Below are positions 8,336 to 17,528 of a stretch of 64,000 bases of DNA, piece after piece. Origin of the DNA: Sedimentibacter saalensis (lineage in GTDB: Bacteria; Bacillota; Clostridia; Tissierellales; Sedimentibacteraceae); the NCBI RefSeq assembly GCF_007830175.1, contig NZ_VLKH01000004.1:186001-250000 (forward strand), written 5' to 3'. The stretch's first letter is position 1, and each line of letters starts with the position of its first letter. A program made the translations under genes and the position numbers. The notes under the pieces were generated by a model that did no database searches, was not told the DNA's origin, and worked only from the letters and a program-made list of their open reading frames with translations.

Positions 8336-8372
8336 TATCAACAGCTTTATCCACAGCTGTTGATACTTTTTT
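8336..8372 (+). terminator. Second hairpin and T-run, with a perfect DnaA box in the loop
   Basis: A perfect 11-bp stem (TATCAACAGCT with AGCTGTTGATA, 8336-8364) is followed by CTTTTTT. TTATCCACA, the exact DnaA-box consensus, spans 8347-8355 in loop and arm. Confidence 0.7.
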
Positions 8373-8383
8373 ATTATTTTCTG

Positions 8384-9406
8384 TTAATTACTCTCAAGCT
8401 CCAAATTAGGAAGAGCATTTAGTGATGAATCTGCAAATTGTTTATTTAAATATTTATAATATGCAGCTGCTCCTATCATGGCTGCATTATCTGTGCATAA
8501 AACAGGCGATGGTTTTGTAAATTTATAACCTGCTGCTAGACACTGCTCTTGAAGAATTTCCCTGAGTCTTGAATTTGAAGCCACGCCTCCTGCTAACGCC
8601 ACAGTATTGCAGTCTTTCTTCTTTGCAGCTTTCATGGTTTTCATCGCAAGAACTTCAACAACTGCTTCCTGGAAACTTGCTGCTACGTCTTCAATGATTA
8701 CTTTTTCGTTCTTTTGTTCAGAGTTGTGAATGTAATTCAACACTGCTGATTTTAAACCGCTGAAACTGAAATCAAGAGTTTCCTCATCAATAATTACCCT
8801 GGGAAACTTTATGGCATCCTTGTTTCCCATTTTTGCTGTCTTGTCAACCAGCGGACCTCCCGGATATCCAAGCCCTATGGCTCTGGCAATTTTATCGAAA
8901 GCTTCTCCTGCTGCATCGTCTCGTGTAACTCCCAATATTTCATATTTGCCGTAATCTTTCACATATACAAGATGTGAATGTCCTCCTGATGCAACCATAC
9001 ATATGAAAGGAGGCTCAAGATTTTTGTCTTCAATATAGTTGGCGCTTATGTGTCCTTCAATATGATTTACACCTATGAGAGGTTTTTGCCATGCAAAAGC
9101 AAGACCCTTTGCAAAATTTACTCCCACAAGAAGAGCTCCTACAAGACCGGGACCGTATGTAACGGCAACCGCATCTATTTGTTCACTTGTTACATTTGCA
9201 TTCTTCAATGCTTCTTCAACCACATCGCTTATATTTTCAATATGCTTTCTTGAAGCAACTTCAGGAACGACACCGCCGAATTCCTTGTGAATTTCAATTT
9301 GTGTTGAAATTACGTTCGACAGAACATTTCTGCCGTTTTCAACCACAGCCGCAGCAGTTTCGTCGCAAGATGACTCTATAGAAAGTATCAATACATTTTC
9401 TTTCAT
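8384..9406 (-). CDS. tsaD: tRNA N6-adenosine threonylcarbamoyltransferase
   Basis: TsaD (Kae1/YgjD) transfers the threonylcarbamoyl group from TC-AMP to A37 of ANN-decoding tRNAs, acting with TsaB and TsaE. The 340 residues are a normal length. The N-terminal [10 protein letters not shown] phosphate motif is visible, as are the metal-binding His115 and His119 in HIEGH, the SGGHSHLV loop, and the C-terminal [10 protein letters not shown] nucleotide-binding motif. ACGGAGG precedes the ATG. TsaB and TsaE are not in this window. It is a cytoplasmic housekeeping gene, convergent with the ABC-F gene. Confidence 0.98.
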   Translation of the reverse strand: MKENVLILSIESSCDETAAAVVENGRNVLSNVISTQIEIHKEFGGVVPEVASRKHIENISDVVEEALKNANVTSEQIDAVAVTYGPGLVGALLVGVNFAKGLAFAWQKPLIGVNHIEGHISANYIEDKNLEPPFICMVASGGHSHLVYVKDYGKYEILGVTRDDAAGEAFDKIARAIGLGYPGGPLVDKTAKMGNKDAIKFPRVIIDEETLDFSFSGLKSAVLNYIHNSEQKNEKVIIEDVAASFQEAVVEVLAMKTMKAAKKKDCNTVALAGGVASNSRLREILQEQCLAAGYKFTKPSPVLCTDNAAMIGAAAYYKYLNKQFADSSLNALPNLELESN

Positions 9407-9517
9407 TTTTTCCTCCGTCAGTACAATTGCTTTGATTATACTACTTCAAGTTGTTGAACGCAACTTTTTTAACCGCGTTTACTTATAGCGAAAAACCAGC
9501 AACTTCAGCAAGGCAGC

Positions 9518-9548
9518 AAAAAGGGACCTGCATTTCAATGCAAATCCC
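9518..9548 (-). terminator. Terminator of the DUF3798 ABC transporter operon
   Basis: A 12-bp stem with two G-U pairs (9523-9534 with 9537-9548) is followed on the minus strand by five Ts, about 40 bases after the last permease stop. Confidence 0.8.
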
Positions 9549-9589
9549 TAAATCTGCTGTAAATTTCATTAATTATAAGCTTATCTTAT

Positions 9590-10891
9590 TTAATCAAGAG
9601 TTATTTTACCCTTCTTGTTGGATCTCCATACGTGAAGACCAAGAGCAAGACCTATTACTCCGTAAACCATGAATGTTCTGAAATATTCTCCAAGAAGAGC
9701 ATTTCCAAACAGAGACTGTCCGATTTCCGGTGACATGATAAACATTGAATTAAACAGCACCGTTCCTATTATGGCATGTTTTAAATTTGCCTTTTGAGTT
9801 GAAGCTCCTCCAACCAGTAATGAAGCAACTGAAAACATTCCTATTTGAGTGTGTGCATTGTAAGTGTTCAGAGTTCCCATGTTCTGCAAATACATTATTT
9901 GTCCCCAGGCTGCAAGAACTGTAGACATAATGGTTGCAATTATTCTCGTTCTGTCAACATTGATGCCTGACACTTCTGCAATGTGCTGGTTTTGCCCAAC
10001 ACTTCTGAAGTCTTGTCCCAGCTTTGTCCTTAAAATAAGTTCATTGAATACACAAAGTGCTATTATAAGGAGGGCGTTGACAACAGGAACCTTTCTTACC
10101 ATCATGAGGCTTGAGTTTGTTAATATAGCCTGTGCACATATTCCTGCAATTATCAGACAGCTTGCAATGTTAATGTATGTCATCCTTTTTTTGTTTATTG
10201 AGAAAACAGGATTCTTTGAATTTTTCGCCAGTCTTATTAACTGAAGAAGCAACACTGCTATTGCAACTATGAGTACTGCCCACATGAACGGTATTTCCAT
10301 AATGCTGTCAAGAGCATACTTGAGTCCCCCGTCCTTAACAGGAACCAGGTCCACAGTCATTCTTATTCCCACACCGTCAGGCTTTATCATAGGATGTGTT
10401 GCAGGCACCTTTATGATAACGCCAACAACAAACAAAAACAAGAACTGGTAAATACCATTGGCAAAGTAACCTACAATCAAGCTGGCTATCATTTCCTGTC
10501 CTCTTGTCTTGTTGTACAAAACCCCTGTGAAATAACCAAACAAAGCGGATATTGGGAATGCAAGGAGGAATGTAAGCATTAGGCCTGAAATTCCGCCAAG
10601 ATTAAAATATCTTATTATTGCAATGGCTATTTGCCCTGCCATTGCACCAACAACTATACCAAAGTTAAGTCCAAGACCTGCGACAACAGGGATTATAAGG
10701 GACAAAACCAGAAAAGCATTTCTGAAGAAACGGCTTGACAACTCTGTAAGGAAAAAATTCATTGTTACGCCGTCAGAAACCATAAACCCGAATATGGTAA
10801 AGGCAACAAATATTAAAGTAACAATATTGTCAGCAAACCAGGATGACTCCTTTTTAACTTTCAATCTTTCACCTGTAGATACATTGTTCAT
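9590..10891 (-). CDS. ABC transporter permease, branched-chain/ribose-type (BPD_transp_2)
   Basis: This 433-residue membrane protein has about ten hydrophobic segments. It is the second of two permeases behind a twin-domain ATPase, the arrangement of the BMP/nucleoside and sugar importers. The GLNFGIVVGAMAGQ and GASTQKANLKHAIIG regions are typical of this permease class. Its ATG overlaps the stop of the first permease (TAATG), with GGAGG nine bases before, so translation is probably coupled. The substrate cannot be told from sequence. The operon ends here at a strong terminator. Confidence 0.9.
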   Translation of the reverse strand: MNNVSTGERLKVKKESSWFADNIVTLIFVAFTIFGFMVSDGVTMNFFLTELSSRFFRNAFLVLSLIIPVVAGLGLNFGIVVGAMAGQIAIAIIRYFNLGGISGLMLTFLLAFPISALFGYFTGVLYNKTRGQEMIASLIVGYFANGIYQFLFLFVVGVIIKVPATHPMIKPDGVGIRMTVDLVPVKDGGLKYALDSIMEIPFMWAVLIVAIAVLLLQLIRLAKNSKNPVFSINKKRMTYINIASCLIIAGICAQAILTNSSLMMVRKVPVVNALLIIALCVFNELILRTKLGQDFRSVGQNQHIAEVSGINVDRTRIIATIMSTVLAAWGQIMYLQNMGTLNTYNAHTQIGMFSVASLLVGGASTQKANLKHAIIGTVLFNSMFIMSPEIGQSLFGNALLGEYFRTFMVYGVIGLALGLHVWRSNKKGKITLD

Positions 10892-11958
10892 TATTTTCCG
10901 CCTCCTTTTACTTGTGTCAAAGCATAAAGGATTATTCCGTTCTGAATTATCATACGAAGTATTTCAGACAAGTCAGTACCTTCAAACAATTGATTTGCTA
11001 CAGGAAGTGCTGTAGTCAAAAGCCCCTGGAATATTATTACGCCTATTATTACATGTGATACTTTAGCCCTAGAAGCTGTAGCTCCGCCTATTAGTATAGC
11101 AGCAACAGCAGAAAATGCCATCATTAAAGGTGCACTGTAAAGCTGTGCGTAACCGTAGCCCTGTGAATAAACAATAATTCCTATGGCACCAAGCACTGTG
11201 GAAAGCATATTGGCTTTTATTCTGTTATTGTCTATTTCAATACCTGACGCCTGGGCAAATCTTGGGTTAATACCGCCTGCTGATATTGCAATACCTGATT
11301 TTGATCTGAAATATAGCCACACTATGAAGCAGCAAACGCCAAATACAAGAAGCATTCCTGTAGGTATGATGATTCCACCGATTGTGAATTTCCAGAAGTT
11401 GTTGAGTATCTGAGCTCCTCCAACTGCATCCAGCTGTATTGTTTCTCTCAGACCTGTTCCTATAAACCATCCCATTTTCGGATTTTTAAAAGGAATCATA
11501 AGCCATGCAAGACACATTGCAGCAACTATGGAAAAGCCAGTATATGTTGCAATTGTCATTTCTGAACCTTTAACTGCATTAAGAAGTTTTCCATACAAAA
11601 AACCTACAACAGCAGCCAATGGAATTGCAAACGCCATTGACACCGCAAGCCACATTACTCCGGTAAATCCAAATTCAATTGAACAAACAAGTGAAAACAA
11701 ACCGCATACAATTCCCACCGGAAGTGCAAAGTTTGGGCCTGTCCCTGACTGGATTGAAGGAACCATTGCAAGAACCAGAATTCCGTTCATGCCTGCACGC
11801 TTTAAAGTGTCACTTAAGAGAGTTGCCATCGATATTCCCAAGAATCCTCCGGTAATTATAAGAATGAGCCAGAACACTCCGATTATCAGAGTAGGCAGAC
11901 CTATTTTGTTTACTGTTTCCTTAAAGCTGAAACTACCTTTTTCTTTCATTTCAACCAT
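10891..11958 (-). CDS. ABC transporter permease, first subunit
   Basis: This 355-residue integral membrane protein has eight to ten hydrophobic segments and resembles its neighbour in motif order (GPNFALPVGIVCG; GGATASRAKVSHVIIG). The two probably form a heterodimeric channel served by the RbsA-like ATPase upstream. The ATG overlaps the ATPase stop by one base (TAATG), indicating translational coupling. The family handles sugars, nucleosides and lipoprotein-captured solutes; no specific ligand is evident. Confidence 0.9.
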   Translation of the reverse strand: MVEMKEKGSFSFKETVNKIGLPTLIIGVFWLILIITGGFLGISMATLLSDTLKRAGMNGILVLAMVPSIQSGTGPNFALPVGIVCGLFSLVCSIEFGFTGVMWLAVSMAFAIPLAAVVGFLYGKLLNAVKGSEMTIATYTGFSIVAAMCLAWLMIPFKNPKMGWFIGTGLRETIQLDAVGGAQILNNFWKFTIGGIIIPTGMLLVFGVCCFIVWLYFRSKSGIAISAGGINPRFAQASGIEIDNNRIKANMLSTVLGAIGIIVYSQGYGYAQLYSAPLMMAFSAVAAILIGGATASRAKVSHVIIGVIIFQGLLTTALPVANQLFEGTDLSEILRMIIQNGIILYALTQVKGGGK

Positions 11959-13553
11959 TATGACTCACTCCCTTCTGCATGGCTTTTGCTTCCAGACATC
12001 ATCAGACCGAATTCAGCATCCGGAGCTTCTGGAGAAAGCACGCCTTCAACCTTGCCTTCACAAATAATTACAATTCTGTCGCTTATTGCTCTTAATTCTG
12101 CAAGTTCAGAAGAAGTCATAACAATAGTCATACCATATTCTGTGTTCAACTGTTTCAATAAATCAAGAACAAGTTTTTTTGCTCCGATATCTATTCCTCT
12201 CGTTGGTTCGGAAACCAGAAGAAGTGTTGGATTCAAACTTAAAGCTCTTGCAACGCATACCTTTTGCTGGTTGCCTCCGCTTAATCTTCCAACTTTCTGA
12301 AGCGGCGATGTACATCTTATATCAAGGTCCTTGATCATTTTGTCTGCATGTGATCTTATTTTGCCGGAATTTTTAAATCTGAAAGGTCCCAATTTATTTA
12401 AAAAGTCATTGTTTATCTGCATTGCTGAAAATGCAATATTAAGTTCTATAGATTCATCAAGCAGCAAACCAATGCCCTTCCTGTCTTCACTAACAAAAGC
12501 AAGTCCTGATTTTATAGCAGCTTTTGGATCATTTAAACTAAGAGTTTTTCCATTAAATATAATGTCTCCGCTTGATGGATAAATACCCATCAATCCATTA
12601 GCAAGTCCTAGTTTTCCTTGTCCTGCCAAACCGCCAATGCCGACTATTTCTCCTTTTTTTACTTCTAGGTTAATTCCCTTGACCCTTTCACCCGGCATTG
12701 CTACATTTAAATCCTTAATACTTAAAATAATTTCATCAGAAGCTTTCTTATTTACGCTTTCACTTCTGTCGATTGAAATTTTTCTTCCAACCATAAGCTG
12801 AGCTATTTCAAATTTATTTGTATCCTTTATGTCTTTTGTGGCAACATGCTCGCCATCTCTGAGAACAGTAACCTTGTCAGCAACATCTACAATTTCATCA
12901 AGCCTGTGGCTTATGAACAATATTCCTATTCCTTTCTGGGACAGCTTTCTTATGGCGTCCAGAAGATTTTTCGCTTCGGCTTCTGCAAGCACTGCCGTAG
13001 GTTCATCAAATACAAGAATTTTTATTCCTGTCTTGTCAATCTCACGGGCTATTTCAATAAACTGCATGTGGCCTACAGGAAGACCTGCAACAGGAAGAAA
13101 CTCATCAATGTTCATATCCAGAGTATCGAGAGCTTTTCTGGCATCTTCATTCATGGCCTTGAAATCCAGGGATTCAAGCCTTTTACCGAGCACTGCGCTC
13201 ACAGGATTTTTTCTTGTTATTTCTCTGTTGAGCTTAATGTTTTCAGTAATGGTAAATCCCGGTATAAGCATAAATTCCTGATGCACCATGCCTATTCCGT
13301 ATTTCATGGCATCGTGTGGAGATTTAATATGTGCCTCTTGTCCGTCTATCTCAATTTTTCCTTCAAAACCTCCGGTAGTATGTATTACCGGCATTCCGAA
13401 GAGAATATTCATCAATGTTGATTTTCCTGCTCCGTTTTCTCCAATAAGAGCATGTATTTCACCTTTTTTTAGCTCAATGTTAATATCCTTCAACACTTTG
13501 TTTCCGGAGTATTCTTTTGAAACATGTTTTAAGCTTAGAAGGTTATCACTCAT
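11958..13553 (-). CDS. ABC transporter ATP-binding protein with two NBDs (RbsA/MglA-like)
   Basis: The 531-residue ATPase has two nucleotide-binding domains. The first has an intact Walker A (GENGAGKST, near residue 38) and Walker B (VFDEPTAVL). The second has a degenerate Walker A (GLAGQGKLGL) but a good signature, LSGGNQQK, and SEPTRG in the Walker B region, a pattern normal for carbohydrate and nucleoside importers where only one site hydrolyses ATP. The start with GGAGG five bases away is preferred to the ATG three bases upstream. A weak terminator hairpin separates it from the binding-protein gene. Confidence 0.94.
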   Translation of the reverse strand: MSDNLLSLKHVSKEYSGNKVLKDINIELKKGEIHALIGENGAGKSTLMNILFGMPVIHTTGGFEGKIEIDGQEAHIKSPHDAMKYGIGMVHQEFMLIPGFTITENIKLNREITRKNPVSAVLGKRLESLDFKAMNEDARKALDTLDMNIDEFLPVAGLPVGHMQFIEIAREIDKTGIKILVFDEPTAVLAEAEAKNLLDAIRKLSQKGIGILFISHRLDEIVDVADKVTVLRDGEHVATKDIKDTNKFEIAQLMVGRKISIDRSESVNKKASDEIILSIKDLNVAMPGERVKGINLEVKKGEIVGIGGLAGQGKLGLANGLMGIYPSSGDIIFNGKTLSLNDPKAAIKSGLAFVSEDRKGIGLLLDESIELNIAFSAMQINNDFLNKLGPFRFKNSGKIRSHADKMIKDLDIRCTSPLQKVGRLSGGNQQKVCVARALSLNPTLLLVSEPTRGIDIGAKKLVLDLLKQLNTEYGMTIVMTSSELAELRAISDRIVIICEGKVEGVLSPEAPDAEFGLMMSGSKSHAEGSES

Positions 13554-13584
13554 CATTACCTCCTGAAATATGATTTAGCGTAAA

Positions 13585-13629
13585 AAGGAATGCCAGAAGT
13601 TCATTATAAGAAATTCTGAAACATTCCTT
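13585..13629 (-). terminator. Internal hairpin between binding-protein and ATPase genes
   Basis: AAGGAATG pairs with CATTCCTT, with an inner CAGAA/TTCTG stem, followed by a short T-run on the minus strand. It probably lets the binding protein be made in excess over the membrane components. Confidence 0.6.
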
Positions 13630-13661
13630 AGTTATAATTCAATTCTATAAAGTTTTAGCTG

Positions 13662-14873
13662 TTAAATTATGTCTTCTTCGCTGTAAGTTAAGAAATCCAT
13701 CATTATCAATCTAAATGTAGGATATTCTGCAGAATTTTCTACATAAGTATTTGTTTTAACACTTATACCGTTAGCATATTCTGTCATCAGTTCTTCCAAT
13801 ACCTTTGTATCAAGTTCATCGCCAACTTCGCCGTTGATCCATTTTACTGCATATTCAGTTGATGCAACTGTGTTCATCATAGCAACTGGTACAGGCCATG
13901 TTGAGAATCTTCCAAGAAGACCGGCGTCTTTAAGTTTCTTTGCAGTTTCGCTTATAACGTTTGCCATAGCATCAGCTGAATAACCTGTTGATTCTATACC
14001 AAGAGCTGATGGATATCCATGGTAAGGTGATGGACAGCATGGTTGAGGATATATTGCACCTGCATCGTAGCAAGCTTTAATAAGTGGAGTCTGCATTGCG
14101 CAGTTTGTTGAGAAGAACGCTGTATCCTTGCCATATTTTTCTACCATTTTTGGAACGTCTTCAAGAATGAACTGCTGTGCACCTGGAACACCTGAATCTC
14201 CTGTTGGGTCCGGAGCTGTAGCATCAACAAATTCAAGGCCTATCTTCTTGCAAGTTTCAATCATCAAGTCTCTTCTAGCTGAAAGAAGAACAACTGACAT
14301 ATGTCTTGGGAATGAGTAGTGAACAAAAGTTTTAGCTCCCATTTTTTGAGCCTGTTCTGGAATAGTTGATCCCATTCCAAGTTCGTCAGGCTGCAATATT
14401 AAGTCAGCTCTTTCAACAACGTCTGGTGGGTTTTCCTGTGGTGAGCAATATGCTATGAACATGTCATCACGAGTTTCCAGAAGTTTATCAACTGCAGCGT
14501 TTGTTCCTGGAACTGCCTGGTTGATTATCAAAGCTTTAACTTCAGGATCAGAACCAATCTTAGTGATTGTACTAATCATTTGTTCCTGCTCAGTCATGAA
14601 ATTATCTGGCCACAAAACGTGCATTATCTTTTTATCGCCGTACTTTTCAACCATTTGTTGAGCTGAACGATATTCTTCTTCATTTTGAGAAAGAGTATTT
14701 GTTACTATTGCAATTTTACCAGCAAATGGTTCTTCAGCTGATGGTTCTGCTGCTGGTGTTTCAGCTGCCGGTGTTTCTGCTGGTGTTTGTGCAGGGGCTT
14801 CAGTTTTTTGAGCGCATGCACCCAGACTGAATACCATTGCAAGTACTAAAAAGATGCTTATAAACTTTTTCAT
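13662..14873 (-). CDS. DUF3798-type solute-binding lipoprotein
   Basis: The 403-residue precursor has a lipoprotein signal (basic MKK, hydrophobic run, Cys20 in L-G-A-C) and an Ala/Pro/Thr/Glu-rich linker (about 22-50). A periplasmic-binding-protein fold follows (GKIAIVTNTLSQNEEEY onward). I recognise the sequence as the DUF3798 family, distantly related to BmpA and sugar-binding proteins; its ligand is unknown. It heads an operon with a twin-NBD ATPase and two permeases. The start is fixed by GGAGGG seven bases upstream, 48 bases inside the longest frame. A strong promoter lies about 50 bases upstream. Confidence 0.85.
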   Translation of the reverse strand: MKKFISIFLVLAMVFSLGACAQKTEAPAQTPAETPAAETPAAEPSAEEPFAGKIAIVTNTLSQNEEEYRSAQQMVEKYGDKKIMHVLWPDNFMTEQEQMISTITKIGSDPEVKALIINQAVPGTNAAVDKLLETRDDMFIAYCSPQENPPDVVERADLILQPDELGMGSTIPEQAQKMGAKTFVHYSFPRHMSVVLLSARRDLMIETCKKIGLEFVDATAPDPTGDSGVPGAQQFILEDVPKMVEKYGKDTAFFSTNCAMQTPLIKACYDAGAIYPQPCCPSPYHGYPSALGIESTGYSADAMANVISETAKKLKDAGLLGRFSTWPVPVAMMNTVASTEYAVKWINGEVGDELDTKVLEELMTEYANGISVKTNTYVENSAEYPTFRLIMMDFLTYSEEDII

Positions 14874-14924
14874 TCTTTTCCCTCCAAATTTTTTTACAAT
14901 ATGTACTAATTGTATATACACTTT

Positions 14925-14953
14925 ATTATAATTGAATATATATTAATTGTCAA
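14925..14953 (-). promoter_or_regulatory. Sigma-A promoter of the DUF3798 ABC operon
   Basis: On the minus strand: TTGACA, 17-bp spacer, TATAAT, both boxes perfect. The high strength fits a highly expressed binding protein. Confidence 0.88.
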
Positions 14954-15390
14954 TCCATAGTTATTAAGAAGAAACTACAGGTTTTCAAGTAAAAAATAAC
15001 AAATGAATTTTAATGAAAACGATTGTTGTCGTTATTTGTACTTTTTATATACGTTTTCCGATGTTATGGACAGCGTTTTCTAGCCATTTTTTTCTTATTT
15101 TGAGTTTGTGCTCTTAAACATGCAGCATATTTATATTTATAAGTAAATTATTATATAAATATTTTAGCTTACATAATTTTGCATTAATATTTTTAAAATC
15201 AGACAGCAGTTAAAATTTTCTACATGAAATTAAAAATGTACTTTAGAATTTTATCAAAAAGTGGTACTATAAATTAACAACGTTTTCATCAACTAACTAA
15301 TCCTCAAAATTTAAAAACTGCTTCTAAAAATACATTATGCAAATCTGAAGCGTGATAGTCAAAATGATATAAGAAGGAAGGTCGGTTTAT
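14954..15390. other. AT-rich intergenic region with two cre-like sites
   Basis: No gene is visible. ATGAAAACGATTGTT at 15013-15027 and the reverse complement of 15275-15289 (ATGAAAACGTTGTTA) each match the catabolite-responsive element consensus at all but one fixed position. The moxR operon starts at 15391; no well-spaced promoter for it is clear. Confidence 0.45.
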
Positions 15391-16365
15391 TTGTCGAAAT
15401 ACGAGCATATTTCTGTTCAGCCAAAAGCATTGATGATTATCAATGAAATTAATAAAACAATAATAGGAAAAGATGAAGTAATTGAAAAAGTACTTATGTC
15501 AATACTGGCCAAAGGTCACATTTTATTAGAAGATACTCCTGGTGTTGGCAAGACAACACTTGCTCTTGCTTTCTCCAAAACCATGGGATTGGATTATAAA
15601 CGAATACAATTTACACCGGAAATCATGCCGGCAGATGTGGTTGGTTTTTCAGTTTACAGTAAAGACAAGGAAAGACTGTTGTATCAATCTGGAGCAGTAT
15701 TGTGTAATCTTCTGCTTGTTGATGAAATTAACAGAGCCAGCTCAAAAGCACAGAGTGCCCTTTTAGAAGCAATGGAAGAATGCTCAGTTACAGTTGACGG
15801 AGTCACACGCCAGCTCCCTAACCCCTTTACAGTTATTGCTACTCAGAATCCCATAGGGTCAACAGGCACACAAATGCTTCCTGAATCTCAAATGGACCGC
15901 TTTATGGTCAAGCTGTCAATGGGCTACCCGGAATTCCAGGATGAAATTAAAATTTTAAAAAACAAACAATCAAGAGAATTACTGAAATCATTAGAACAAT
16001 CCACGAGCACAGCTGAAATTTTACAAATGCAGGAGCAGGTGGAAAACGTTCATATTGATGATGATATATATGCGTATATCACTCGCCTTGCTTCAGCTAC
16101 AAGGGAACATCAGCTTATTCGCCTTGGTGTTAGTCCCCGGGGTTCTATTGCGCTTGTAAGAATGAGTAAATCTGCCGCGTGGCTTGCAGGCAGGGATTAT
16201 GTAATACCATCAGATGTGCAGCTTGTATTTTTTAATGTTTTTGAGCATCGCATAATTCTTAACACTCAGGTAAGTCTAGGGAATGCAACTGTTCACAGCA
16301 TATTGTCAAGAATTATGCAGACAGTACTTCCGCCTGACATCTCCCGAAAGAGAGCTTATCTATGA
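15391..16365 (+). CDS. MoxR-family AAA+ ATPase
   Basis: The 324-residue MoxR ATPase acts as a chaperone-like activator. Walker A is DTPGVGKTT (48-56) and Walker B is LLVDEINRA. The sensor region ATQNPIGSTGTQMLPESQMDRF is typical, and a helical lid follows. It starts with TTG, with GGAAGG about eight bases upstream. It is the first gene of a MoxR, DUF58, transglutaminase operon, a widespread arrangement thought to process or assemble envelope proteins. Its stop overlaps the next start (ATGA). Confidence 0.95.
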   Translation: MSKYEHISVQPKALMIINEINKTIIGKDEVIEKVLMSILAKGHILLEDTPGVGKTTLALAFSKTMGLDYKRIQFTPEIMPADVVGFSVYSKDKERLLYQSGAVLCNLLLVDEINRASSKAQSALLEAMEECSVTVDGVTRQLPNPFTVIATQNPIGSTGTQMLPESQMDRFMVKLSMGYPEFQDEIKILKNKQSRELLKSLEQSTSTAEILQMQEQVENVHIDDDIYAYITRLASATREHQLIRLGVSPRGSIALVRMSKSAAWLAGRDYVIPSDVQLVFFNVFEHRIILNTQVSLGNATVHSILSRIMQTVLPPDISRKRAYL

Positions 16366-17507
16366 TATCAAAAAGATTGGAATATTTGGTGCTGTTGTTA
16401 GCTGCCTTTTTCTTTCATATATTTGTGGTAGATTATATTTCATTTTGGATTCTTGCATTTCTTTTAATGCTGCCGCTGGTTTCCTTGCTTATTACAGTTC
16501 TCGCAATGGGCGGAGCAACAGCTGAACTAATAATAAACAAGGTCTCGATTCAAAAGAATGAGTCCCTTCCAATACAATTGAAAATACATAACAAGCACTT
16601 ATTTCTAACATGCATGTGCATGGTAAAATTGACCATACAAAACGAATTGCTGCAGCAGGAAGAAACAAGATTGTTTTTCATGACTGCAACACATTCCGGA
16701 CATACTGTGGAACAGGTAATATCATCTAGATATTGCGGCATGATTAAATGCAGCATTTCAGAACTTAAGATTTATGATGCTCTCGGGTTATTCTCGTTTC
16801 GTAAAGAAACCGAGTCCAGCTATTTTGTCTCAATTCTTCCTTCTGTTTATCATCTTATGGCCATGAGTTCGAAAATTCAGCAGGATATTAAAAACAACAT
16901 AATTTCACGAACCGTGAAAGGAAATGATCCTTCTGAATTCATGGATGTCCGAGAGTATCGTGACGGAGACCGTCTGGCAAGAATACACTGGAAGCTTTCC
17001 GACAAATATGATCAAATAATGGTAAAGGATTTCGGCGATCCCATTTCAAATGATGTACTGTTGCTTTTTGATTTAAATGGTAACAGCGACGAAAAAATTT
17101 GCGGACTTTTGGATGCAGTTTATTCCATCTCCAATTTTCTAATTAAAAATCAGATTACTTATGAAATTCAGTGGTATGACAGCGTGCATGAACGTGCAGT
17201 GCTCACAGAAATCGCACAGAATAATGACCTTGTATCGGCCTTTGAAGCCATAATGGCTAAAAGCAGATATCAAAAGCAGTCTTGGATATTGAAAAACTGC
17301 AACAATGTCTGCGACTATAAGCCATATTCAGTTGTATTGTACCTATGCTCTGAAATCACGTCAAATTCCATTGCTCTTATTCATAAACGTCTAGCCGGAA
17401 GCCGTATAAACATCCTGCTTGTTACGGATGTACCAGGAACTCGTACAGACCTGACAGTCCTAGATCTGAAAAATATAAAAGAAAACATGAGCAACCTGGT
17501 GATTTAA
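16362..17507 (+). CDS. DUF58 domain protein (vWA-like, membrane anchored)
   Basis: The 381-residue protein has two N-terminal membrane segments (about 8-28 and 30-52) and the DUF58 signature around 185-220: EFMDVREYRDGDRLARIHWKLS. The C-terminal part resembles a von Willebrand A fold, and VLLLFDLNGNSDE may be its metal-site region. It overlaps moxR by four bases, and the transglutaminase follows 21 bases later. The function is unproven; partners of MoxR in this operon type are believed to act at the membrane. Confidence 0.92.
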   Translation: MISKRLEYLVLLLAAFFFHIFVVDYISFWILAFLLMLPLVSLLITVLAMGGATAELIINKVSIQKNESLPIQLKIHNKHLFLTCMCMVKLTIQNELLQQEETRLFFMTATHSGHTVEQVISSRYCGMIKCSISELKIYDALGLFSFRKETESSYFVSILPSVYHLMAMSSKIQQDIKNNIISRTVKGNDPSEFMDVREYRDGDRLARIHWKLSDKYDQIMVKDFGDPISNDVLLLFDLNGNSDEKICGLLDAVYSISNFLIKNQITYEIQWYDSVHERAVLTEIAQNNDLVSAFEAIMAKSRYQKQSWILKNCNNVCDYKPYSVVLYLCSEITSNSIALIHKRLAGSRINILLVTDVPGTRTDLTVLDLKNIKENMSNLVI

Positions 17508-17528
17508 TACTTTGTAGAGGAGATTTAT

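Noticed and set aside
8279..8364. A replication origin, because of DnaA-box-like 9-mers
   Set aside because: No dnaA, dnaN or AT-rich unwinding element is adjacent, there are only three boxes, and they lie within terminator hairpins.
11958..13553. Second ATPase site damaged by mutation
   Set aside because: A degenerate second Walker A is normal for the RbsA/MglA class; the RbsA at 47.1 kb shows the same.
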